From contig CADBRK010000089.1 of the NCBI GenBank assembly GCA_902797065.1, positions 1 through 14,135 on the forward strand: a stretch of 14,135 nucleotides of DNA, given 5' to 3'. The DNA is from an uncultured Ruminococcus sp. (GTDB taxonomy: Bacteria > Bacillota > Clostridia > Oscillospirales > Acutalibacteraceae). The position numbers were made by a program, and so were the translations under genes. Numbering within the stretch: the first letter of the stretch is position 1; each line of letters starts with the position of its first letter. The notes under the pieces were generated by a model. That model saw nothing but the letters and a program-made list of their open reading frames with translations. It was not told the DNA's origin and made no database searches. This document shows, piece after piece, positions 7,976-14,135 of this stretch.

Positions 7976-10804
7976 ATGGCAGAGAAGAATATTGTTGTTA
8001 AAGGAGCAAGAGAGCATAATCTGAAAAACATAGATGTTACTATACCGAGAGATAAGCTTGTTGTTATTACGGGCTTGTCGGGTTCGGGCAAATCATCGCT
8101 TGCATTCGATACTATCTATGCCGAGGGCAGAAGACGCTATGTAGAGTCGCTTTCATCTTACGCAAGAATGTTTCTCGGTCAGGTGGAGAAGCCCGACGTT
8201 GACAGCATAGACGGACTTTCTCCGGCAATTTCCATAGATCAGAAAACGACTTCGCAGAATCCCCGTTCAACGGTAGGTACGGTTACAGAAATATACGATT
8301 ATCTGCGTCTTTTGTATGCGCGTATCGGCGTTCCGCACTGCCCCGTATGCGGCAGAGTTATCGAACAGCAGAGTATAGATCAGATCGTGGATAAAGTTAT
8401 GGCTTTTGACGAGGGTACAAAGATACAGATCCTTTCTCCGGTGGTCAGAGGAAGAAAAGGCGAACACACAAAGGTCATAGAAAAAGCCCGCAAGGAAGGT
8501 TATGTTCGTGTACGCATAGACGGCGAAAATTTTGCGCTTGATGAAGAAATAAAGCTTGAAAAGAATAAAAAGCACAATATTGAAGTGGTTATCGACAGAC
8601 TCGTCGTAAAGTCAAGCATTCGGAGCAGGCTTGCCGATTCGATCGAAACAGCGTCTGCGCTTTCGGATGGTCTTACTATAGTAAACGTGATCGGCGATCA
8701 GGATTATCTTTTCTCTCAAAAATACTCGTGTCCCGATCACGGAGTAAGCATCGACGATCTTGCCCCCAGAATGTTTTCGTTCAATAATCCGTTCGGCGCA
8801 TGCAGAAAGTGTACGGGTCTCGGCGTGTTTATGAAGATAGATGAATCTCTTGTAGTTCCCGATGACAGCAAGACTATACGCCAGGGCGGTATCAAGGCGA
8901 GCGGCTGGGCTATGGAGGGTTCTACCATTGCGTCGATGTATATGGAATCTCTTGCGAAGAAGTATGGCTTTTCGCTTGATGTTCCGATAGCAGAACTGCC
9001 TAAGGACGCATTGAAAAAAATATTCTACGGTACGGAAGGCGAGAGAATTACCATAGTAAGGAAAAATGAGTACGGAGAGGGAACATACGAAGTACCGTTT
9101 GAAGGTATTATAAACAACCTTGAAAGACGTTTTCGGGAAACAAAAAGCAACTGGATAAAAGAAGAACTGGAAGCATTTATGAGCGCTATACCCTGCGACG
9201 AATGCGGCGGCAGAAGATTGTCGAGAGAGAGCTTATCGGTCACGGTCGGAGGACTGAATATCAGCGAATTCTGCGATTTTTCTGTTGTGAGGGCGATAGA
9301 ATTTCTTGATAATCTTGAATTATCCGATCGTGACAAGAAGATCAGCGAGCTTATTATCAAAGAGATTCGCTCCAGGCTGAATTTCCTCAGGAGCGTAGGG
9401 CTTAACTACCTCACGCTGTCGAGGTCTTCGGGTACGCTGTCGGGCGGCGAAAGTCAGCGAATACGTCTTGCTACTCAGATAGGTTCGTCACTTATGGGAG
9501 TGCTGTATATTCTTGACGAGCCGTCGATCGGACTTCATCAGCGAGATAACGACAAGCTTATAGCTACACTGAAAAGACTTCGCGATATGGGTAATACCGT
9601 AATTGTTGTGGAGCATGATGAGGATACAATGTATGCGGCGGATTGTATAGTCGATATAGGACCGGGCGCAGGCATCAACGGCGGAGAGCTTGTATGTATC
9701 GGTAATATAGATAAGATAAAAAAATGCAAAAACTCTGTTACCGGGCAGTATCTTTCGGGTGAAAGATGTGTAGCTGTTCCCGAAAACAGACGCTGCGGCA
9801 ACGGATATTGTCTGACAATAAAGGGAGCCGAGGAAAACAATCTGAAAAAGATAGACGTTTCCCTTCCTCTCGGTACGTTTGTTTGTGTGACCGGCGTGTC
9901 GGGTTCGGGCAAATCGTCACTGATAAACGAGATACTTTATAAACACCTTGCGCATGTTCTCAACCGCGCAAAAACAAGAGCCGGAAAGCATTCTGCTATA
10001 ATCGGCACAGAATACCTCGATAAGGTGATAAATATCGATCAATCCCCGATAGGCAGAACTCCTCGGTCAAACCCTGCAACGTATACAGGAGTATTTACGG
10101 ATATAAGAGAATTGTTTGCTTCCACAAACGACGCAAAGATAAGAGGCTACAAGTCCGGCAGGTTCTCATTTAATGTAAGAGGCGGACGCTGCGAATCATG
10201 CGAAGGCGACGGTATTTTAAAGATCGAAATGCACTTTTGGCCCGATGTATATGTTCCCTGCGAGGTGTGCAAAGGTAAACGCTACAACAGAGAAACGCTC
10301 GAAGTTAAGTACAAGGGCAAGAATATCCACGATGTTCTGGAGATGACTGTCGATGAAGCGCTGGATTTCTTCAAAAACATACCGAAAATAGAACGCAAGA
10401 TAAGCACGCTTAAAGAGGTGGGGCTGGGATATATCAAACTCGGTCAGTCTGCAACGACGCTTTCGGGCGGCGAAGCGCAGAGAGTAAAGCTTGCAACAGA
10501 GCTTTCAAAAAGATCGACAGGAAAGACGATCTATATTCTTGACGAGCCGACAACCGGACTTCATATTGCGGATGTGCATATACTTATAGATGTACTTCAG
10601 AAGCTTGTTGACGGAGGCAACACCGTTGTAACGATCGAGCATAATATGGACTTTATAAAAACCGCAGACTATATTATCGATCTGGGTCCCGAGGGTGGCG
10701 ACGGCGGCGGTACGGTAGTTGTTACGGGTACTCCCGAAGAGACTGCTGCATGCGAGAATTCCTACACAGGGCAGTATTTAAAGAGGGTATTGCACCATAT
10801 TTAA
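7976..10804 (+). CDS. uvrA: Excinuclease ABC subunit A (UvrA)
   Basis: 942 residues, against 940 in E. coli. UvrA is the damage-sensing ATPase of nucleotide excision repair; its dimer scans DNA and loads UvrB. It has two ABC ATPase modules. The first has Walker A GLSGSGKSS at 33-41 (K39) and signature LSGGESQR from 488, followed by ILDEPSIGLH. The second has Walker A GVSGSGKSS from 640 (K646) and signature LSGGEAQR from 829, followed by ILDEPTTGLH. Zinc modules are visible: C252-P-D-H255 with C276-R-K-C279 (the second ligand is His rather than Cys), and C739-E-S-C742 with C762-E-V-C765. AGGGAGG at 7964-7970 supports ATG 7976. The frame extends upstream to 7922, but those 18 codons run through the hairpin and are not likely translated. 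No uvrB or uvrC is in the window. Confidence 0.96.
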   Translation: MAEKNIVVKGAREHNLKNIDVTIPRDKLVVITGLSGSGKSSLAFDTIYAEGRRRYVESLSSYARMFLGQVEKPDVDSIDGLSPAISIDQKTTSQNPRSTVGTVTEIYDYLRLLYARIGVPHCPVCGRVIEQQSIDQIVDKVMAFDEGTKIQILSPVVRGRKGEHTKVIEKARKEGYVRVRIDGENFALDEEIKLEKNKKHNIEVVIDRLVVKSSIRSRLADSIETASALSDGLTIVNVIGDQDYLFSQKYSCPDHGVSIDDLAPRMFSFNNPFGACRKCTGLGVFMKIDESLVVPDDSKTIRQGGIKASGWAMEGSTIASMYMESLAKKYGFSLDVPIAELPKDALKKIFYGTEGERITIVRKNEYGEGTYEVPFEGIINNLERRFRETKSNWIKEELEAFMSAIPCDECGGRRLSRESLSVTVGGLNISEFCDFSVVRAIEFLDNLELSDRDKKISELIIKEIRSRLNFLRSVGLNYLTLSRSSGTLSGGESQRIRLATQIGSSLMGVLYILDEPSIGLHQRDNDKLIATLKRLRDMGNTVIVVEHDEDTMYAADCIVDIGPGAGINGGELVCIGNIDKIKKCKNSVTGQYLSGERCVAVPENRRCGNGYCLTIKGAEENNLKKIDVSLPLGTFVCVTGVSGSGKSSLINEILYKHLAHVLNRAKTRAGKHSAIIGTEYLDKVINIDQSPIGRTPRSNPATYTGVFTDIRELFASTNDAKIRGYKSGRFSFNVRGGRCESCEGDGILKIEMHFWPDVYVPCEVCKGKRYNRETLEVKYKGKNIHDVLEMTVDEALDFFKNIPKIERKISTLKEVGLGYIKLGQSATTLSGGEAQRVKLATELSKRSTGKTIYILDEPTTGLHIADVHILIDVLQKLVDGGNTVVTIEHNMDFIKTADYIIDLGPEGGDGGGTVVVTGTPEETAACENSYTGQYLKRVLHHI

Positions 10805-10831
10805 GGCTTAAACAGAATTATTTATCAAAAA

Positions 10832-10883
10832 TATCAAAGATTTTTTTAAATAAGCTTGACTTATCATAAAAAAAATCTTGATA
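10832..10883. repeat. Imperfect 52-nt palindrome overlapping the aspS -35 box
   Basis: The left arm TATCAAAGATTTTTTT (10832-10847) and the right arm AAAAAAAATCTTGATA (10868-10883) are reverse complements apart from a one-base offset between the AGA and the T-tract. Between them, ATAAG (10850-10854) and CTTAT (10860-10864) pair around CTTGA. The last six bases of the right arm are the TTGATA -35 element. Possible roles are an operator, an AT-rich cruciform or a weak bidirectional terminator; the sequence does not decide. Confidence 0.6.
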
Positions 10884-10906
10884 ACACCTCTGAAAAATGG
10901 TATAAT
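10878..10906 (+). promoter_or_regulatory. Vegetative (sigma-A type) promoter for aspS-gatCA
   Basis: TTGATA (10878-10883) is followed by a 17-nt spacer and a consensus TATAAT (10901-10906). An extended -10 TG sits at 10898-10899 (TGG-TATAAT). Transcription would start near 10912-10914, leaving a leader of about 83 nt before the aspS ATG. This is the best promoter in the window and marks the start of a new transcription unit. Confidence 0.85.
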
Positions 10907-10948
10907 TATTATTACTGTTGGGTTACAGCCGATATAAGGCTGCCTTGA

Positions 10949-10999
10949 ATGCGAAATATATGTAATTCTTATCTTACGAGAAAGGGTAGTAATATATGA
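10949..10999 (+). other. Possible 16-codon leader ORF overlapping the aspS start
   Basis: ATG 10949 opens a short frame, MRNICNSYLTRKGSNI, that ends at TGA 10997-10999 and overlaps the aspS ATG (10996) as ATGA. Three of 16 codons are Asn (AAT). The only upstream ribosome-binding candidate is a weak AAGG at 10936-10939, so translation is doubtful. The AAAGGG used by aspS lies inside this ORF. Confidence 0.25.
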
Positions 11000-12744
11000 C
11001 AAGAGAAAACATTTACCGCACACATAACTGCGGAGAATTAAGAGAAAGCGACATCGGCAAAGATGTCAGAGTTGCAGGCTGGGTCGAGAATATCCGTGAC
11101 CACGGCGGCGTACTCTTCCTGGATATTCGCGATCACTACGGCGTGGTACAAGTCGTTGTACACGATGACAAGCTCCTGAAGAATGTCAACAAAGAGTGTA
11201 CAGTTACGGTATCGGGCAAGGTCGTAAAGCGTGACGAAGATACGATAAACCCGAAGATCGCCACGGGTACCGTGGAGGTTCATACAGACAGCCTTACCGT
11301 ACTCGGAAAGTCTCAGACGAATCTTCCTTTTGAAGTAGCGACATCAAAAGAAGTCAAAGAAGAAGTAAGACTTAAGTATCGCTACCTTGATCTCAGAAAT
11401 AAGAAGAATCATGATAATATAGTTCTCAGAAGTCAGATCGTAGCATATCTTCGTCAGCAGATGACAGAGATGGGCTTTTTGGAGATCTCGACTCCGATAC
11501 TCTCTACATCATCTCCCGAGGGCGCAAGAGATTATCTTATCCCAAGCAGAAAGCACAAAGGCAAGTTCTATGCGCTTCCGCAGGCACCGCAGATATTCAA
11601 GCAGCTTCTTATGGTATCTGGCTTCGACAAGTATTTCCAGATTGCTCCCTGCTTCCGTGATGAGGACGCACGTGCAGACAGATCTCCCGGAGAGTTTTAT
11701 CAGCTTGATTTCGAGATGGCATTTGCAACACAGGAGGACGTTTTTGCAACTGCCGAACAGGTACTTTATAATACATTCACAAAGTTCAGCGATAAAGAGG
11801 TAAGCAAACCGCCGTTCAAGAGAATTCCCTTTAAAGAGGCTATGATCAAGTACGGAACCGATAAGCCCGACCTCAGAAACCCGCTTATCATCACTGATAT
11901 AAGCGATATGTTTGTTGAGACTGATTTCGGTCCGTTCAGAGGAAAAACAGTTCGCGCTATCAATGTTCCCGACTGCGCAGGTCAGTCAAAAAGCTGGTTC
12001 AAAAAGATGGAGGAGTTTGCACTCTCGATCGGAATGAAAGGCCTCGGTTATGTCAAGGTCAAGGACGATATGACATTTGACGGTCCTATAGATAAATTCC
12101 TGCCTGCCGAGGATAAGAAGGAGCTTATCGAGAGAACAGGCTTAAAGCCTGGCGCAGTATGCTACTTCATCGCAGATACAGCCGATCTTGCCCCGAAGCT
12201 TGCAGGTCAGATCAGAACAGAGGTTGCTTCAAGACTCGGTATTATTGACGAAAGCAAGTTTGAGATGTGCTTTATCGTTGATTTCCCGATGTATGAATAC
12301 GATGAGGACAGCGGAAACATAATCTTTACTCACAACCCGTTCTCTATGCCGCAGGGCGGTCTTGAGGCGCTCAACACAATGAACCCCGTTGATATTCTTG
12401 CTTATCAGTATGATATTGTGTGCAACGGTGTAGAGCTTTCATCAGGCGCAGTGAGAAACCACGACTGCGATATTATGGTTAAGGCGTTTGATATTGCAGG
12501 CTACACAGAGGATGATCTCAAGGCTAAGTTCTCAGCACTCTACAGCGCATTCAAGTACGGCGCTCCGCCGCACGCAGGTATGGCTCCGGGCGTTGACAGA
12601 ATGATAATGCTCCTTACAGGTGAGGAGAATATCAGAGAGGTAATCGCATTCCCGATGAACAGCAATGCGCAGGATCTTCTCTTAGGCTCACCCGGAGAGG
12701 TAACGGAACAGCAGCTCAGAGAGGTTCACATAAAGCTAAGATAA
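10996..12744 (+). CDS. aspS: Aspartyl-tRNA synthetase (probably non-discriminating, Asp/Asn)
   Basis: 582 residues, bacterial-type class IIb AspRS, which charges tRNA-Asp with aspartate. The N-terminal OB-fold anticodon-binding domain (about 1-105) contains RDHGGVLFLDIRD with H36. The catalytic domain has motif 1 around FLEISTPILSTSSPEGARDYL, motif 2 at 219-239 (CFRDEDARADR, then SPGEFYQLD) and motif 3 GMAPGVDR at 528-535 (R535). The bacterial GAD insertion is present (about 290-410, including ADLAPKLAGQIR). His at the H36 position is associated with non-discriminating AspRS that also charges tRNA-Asn, whereas Leu is typical of the discriminating E. coli form. The downstream gatC and gatA genes fit that role. 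The start is set by AAAGGG at 10981-10986. The motif 2 and 3 wording differs from E. coli (GLAFGLDR) and is more like alphaproteobacterial enzymes. Confidence 0.96.
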   Translation: MTRENIYRTHNCGELRESDIGKDVRVAGWVENIRDHGGVLFLDIRDHYGVVQVVVHDDKLLKNVNKECTVTVSGKVVKRDEDTINPKIATGTVEVHTDSLTVLGKSQTNLPFEVATSKEVKEEVRLKYRYLDLRNKKNHDNIVLRSQIVAYLRQQMTEMGFLEISTPILSTSSPEGARDYLIPSRKHKGKFYALPQAPQIFKQLLMVSGFDKYFQIAPCFRDEDARADRSPGEFYQLDFEMAFATQEDVFATAEQVLYNTFTKFSDKEVSKPPFKRIPFKEAMIKYGTDKPDLRNPLIITDISDMFVETDFGPFRGKTVRAINVPDCAGQSKSWFKKMEEFALSIGMKGLGYVKVKDDMTFDGPIDKFLPAEDKKELIERTGLKPGAVCYFIADTADLAPKLAGQIRTEVASRLGIIDESKFEMCFIVDFPMYEYDEDSGNIIFTHNPFSMPQGGLEALNTMNPVDILAYQYDIVCNGVELSSGAVRNHDCDIMVKAFDIAGYTEDDLKAKFSALYSAFKYGAPPHAGMAPGVDRMIMLLTGEENIREVIAFPMNSNAQDLLLGSPGEVTEQQLREVHIKLR

Positions 12745-12757
12745 ACAAACAAATGCG

Positions 12758-12784
12758 GGGGACAGGGCGTATTACCCTTTCCCC
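12758..12784 (+). other. GC-rich hairpin between aspS and gatC
   Basis: GGGGA-C-AGGG (12758-12767) pairs with CCCT-T-TCCCC (12775-12784) around the 7-nt loop CGTATTA, with a single C/T mismatch. No U-tract follows (next bases TGAATCC), so it is not a standard intrinsic terminator. It could protect the aspS 3' end or set the ratio of AspRS to GatCA. gatC follows 31 nt later. Confidence 0.6.
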
Positions 12785-12815
12785 TGAATCCGTATAATCT
12801 GAAAGGAAGAATAAT

Positions 12816-13094
12816 ATGGTAACACATGACGACGTTATTGCCATAGCAAGGCTTTCCAAGCTTTATATTCCGGAAGAAGAGCTTGACGCTATGACAAAGG
12901 CTATGGACGATATAATCAAATTCGCAGATACGATCAACAACGCATCCGAAGAGGGCGTTGAGTTTGATAATATAAATAATCTCTCAAACGCATTCAGAGA
13001 AGACGAGGTAGTCGAGTCTTATGACAGAGATGAAATTCTCTGTAACGCTAACGATCTGGACGAGGGTCATTTCCTTGTTCGCAAGAGGGTGTAA
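12816..13094 (+). CDS. gatC: Asp-tRNA(Asn)/Glu-tRNA(Gln) amidotransferase subunit C
   Basis: 92 residues, normal for GatC (about 95). GatC is the small belt-like subunit that wraps the GatA-GatB interface and stabilises the amidotransferase converting Asp-tRNA-Asn to Asn-tRNA-Asn or Glu-tRNA-Gln to Gln-tRNA-Gln. Family features are the N-terminal helix VIAIARLSKLYIPEEEL, the central AMDDIIKFADTINN, the acidic REDEV near residue 60, and a C-terminal NANDLDEGHFLVRKRV matching the usual NAP...GxFxVPxV tail. AAAGGAA at 12802-12808 precedes the ATG. gatA starts 3 nt after the stop, so translation is probably coupled. Confidence 0.95.
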   Translation: MVTHDDVIAIARLSKLYIPEEELDAMTKAMDDIIKFADTINNASEEGVEFDNINNLSNAFREDEVVESYDRDEILCNANDLDEGHFLVRKRV

Positions 13095-13097
13095 ACT

Positions 13098-14135
13098 ATG
13101 GAAAGCAGAATCAGATATTATAACAACATGCTTAAAAACAGGGAGATAACCTGCACACAGCTTACCGAGAAATTTCTTTCGGGAATTGACAGCGACAACA
13201 AAGATCTTAACGCTTATGTAACCGTAACCGCCGAAAAAGCTTTGGAAACAGCAAAAAAGGTTGACGAAAAAATAAGCCGCGGCGAGGAGATCTCTTTGCT
13301 TGAAGGTATCCCGATGACGCTTAAGGATAATATCTCCACGAAGGGGATAGAGACTACCTGCTGTTCAAAGATACTTGAGGGCTACAAGCCGATTTACAAC
13401 GCAACCGTATGGAACGCACTGGAGTCTAAGGGTGCCGTGCTTCTCGGCAAAACGAATATGGACGAATTTGCTATGGGCTCATCATGCGAGACGTCATACT
13501 TTGGCGGCGCGGCAAACCCGCATAACATCAACCATGTTGCGGGCGGCAGCTCGGGCGGCGTTGCGTCGGCAGTAGGCGGAAATATAGCCGTGTACGGTCT
13601 CGGTTCGGATACGGGCGGTTCTATCAGACAGCCTGCAAGTTTCTGCGGTATCGTCGGTCTTAAACCTACATACGGCGCAGTTTCAAGATACGGCCTTGTT
13701 GCGTACGCTTCCAGCTTCGATCAGATAGGCCCGATCACAACGACTGTAGAAGATTCCGCAATAGTTTTTGACGCTATATCGGATTATGATAAAATGGACT
13801 CCACGAGTCAGGGCAGAAAAGGCGCTCCGACTGTCGATACTCTCAGAAACGACATCAAGGGCATGAAGATCGGCATTGCAAGAGAGTATCTCGACGGTGT
13901 ACGCGACGAAGTAAGAGCATGTATCGAAAAAGCATGCGAGGTCTATAAGTCATTGGGTGCCGAGATAGTTTACTTCAATCTTCCTGCACTCAAGTACGCT
14001 TTGCCTGTATATTATATCCTTGCGTGCGCCGAGGCGTCGTCTAATCTCGGACGTTACGACGGTATCAGATACGGCTACCGCACAGAGTCATACAAGGACG
14101 TAAACGAGATGATCTGCAAAACCAGAAGCGAAGGC
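13098..14135 (+). CDS. gatA: Asp-tRNA(Asn)/Glu-tRNA(Gln) amidotransferase subunit A (3' truncated by window)
   Basis: The frame is open from ATG 13098 to the window edge: 346 codons of a protein usually about 485 long. GatA is the amidase-signature subunit that hydrolyses glutamine; the ammonia passes to GatB for transamidation of the mischarged tRNA. The Ser-cisSer-Lys catalytic triad is complete: K76 in LKDNI, S151 in AGGSSGG and nucleophile S175 in GSDTGGSIRQPA, each three residues below the numbers I recall for S. aureus GatA. Other family patterns include GKTNMDEFAMGSS, GLKPTYGAVSRYGLVAYASSFDQIGPI and the CAEASSNLGRYDGIRYG stretch near the end. AAGAGGG at 13083-13089 is the ribosome binding site. 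gatB would be expected just downstream. Confidence 0.96.
   Translation, partial: MESRIRYYNNMLKNREITCTQLTEKFLSGIDSDNKDLNAYVTVTAEKALETAKKVDEKISRGEEISLLEGIPMTLKDNISTKGIETTCCSKILEGYKPIYNATVWNALESKGAVLLGKTNMDEFAMGSSCETSYFGGAANPHNINHVAGGSSGGVASAVGGNIAVYGLGSDTGGSIRQPASFCGIVGLKPTYGAVSRYGLVAYASSFDQIGPITTTVEDSAIVFDAISDYDKMDSTSQGRKGAPTVDTLRNDIKGMKIGIAREYLDGVRDEVRACIEKACEVYKSLGAEIVYFNLPALKYALPVYYILACAEASSNLGRYDGIRYGYRTESYKDVNEMICKTRSEG

Larger units (their letters stand above)
10805..10995 (+). other. Intergenic regulatory region uvrA-aspS
   Basis: This 191-nt AT-rich gap separates the upstream run of genes from aspS-gatC-gatA. It holds TATCAAA direct repeats (10823-10829 and 10832-10838), a long imperfect palindrome (10832-10883), the aspS promoter (10878-10906), a small hairpin in the leader with arms CAGCC 10926-10930 and GGCTG 10938-10942, a 16-codon ORF (10949-10999) and the AAAGGG ribosome binding site (10981-10986). 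I see no GC-rich stem with a U-tract, so uvrA has no canonical intrinsic terminator here. Confidence 0.7.

Noticed and set aside
8729..8812. His255 in place of a zinc-ligand Cys in the first UvrA zinc module.
   Set aside because: As far as I recall, CPxH is common in Firmicutes UvrA proteins, and His can bind zinc, so this is not evidence of a defect.
10832..10883. Palindrome read as a rho-independent terminator for uvrA.
   Set aside because: The stem is almost entirely A-T and no U-run follows the right arm on the + strand; CTTGATAACACC comes next. It is kept as a repeat with undetermined role.
10907..10995. T-box riboswitch in the aspS leader.
   Set aside because: The leader is only about 83 nt, has no recognisable T-box sequence (TGGNACCGCG type) and no terminator/antiterminator pair.
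12770..12798. Possible gatC promoter: TATAAT at 12793-12798.
   Set aside because: No -35 element at 16-18 nt spacing (TATTAC at 12770 matches poorly), and the position falls within the GC hairpin. gatC is more simply read from the aspS transcript.

Overview
The window is a stretch of core chromosome from a low-to-mid GC Gram-positive bacterium. The gene order rnj - gdpP - rplI - dnaB - tilS - hpt - ftsH - uvrA, the AGGAGG-type ribosome binding sites, the AGA/ATA-rich codon use and an AspRS-GatCAB cluster point to Clostridia, most likely the Ruminococcus/Oscillospirales area. That taxonomic placement is an inference, not a search result. All genes are on the + strand. I see no mobile element, CRISPR array, tRNA, rRNA, defence system or prophage.

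Layout. Positions 1-114 hold the last 37 codons of an RNase J-like gene. A tightly packed run follows: gdpP (145-2142), rplI (2139-2582), dnaB (2606-3973, TTG start), tilS (3966-5327), hpt (5320-5856) and ftsH (about 5892-7925). Three junctions overlap by 4, 8 and 8 nt, so this looks like one transcript with translational coupling. The genes cover c-di-AMP breakdown, ribosomal protein L9, the replicative helicase, tRNA-Ile2 lysidine synthesis, purine salvage and membrane proteolysis. uvrA (7976-10804) follows after 50 nt that contain a strong UACG-tetraloop hairpin.

A clear transcriptional boundary lies in the AT-rich gap 10805-10995. It holds an imperfect 52-nt palindrome and a near-consensus extended -10 promoter for the next unit: aspS (10996-12744), gatC (12816-13094) and gatA (13098 to the window edge, truncated). 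AspRS carries the HGG signature linked to non-discriminating enzymes. Its linkage to gatCA suggests the cell makes Asn-tRNA(Asn) by charging tRNA(Asn) with Asp and then amidating it.

I found no convincing new system; the protein-coding content is housekeeping. The items worth a second look are small and mostly regulatory: an in-frame ATG-TAA start-stop before ftsH with an ambiguous ftsH start, the tetraloop hairpin inside ftsH-uvrA, the palindrome that includes the aspS -35 box, a 16-codon ORF with three Asn codons overlapping the aspS start, the GC-rich hairpin between aspS and gatC, and the unusual AspRS motif set.
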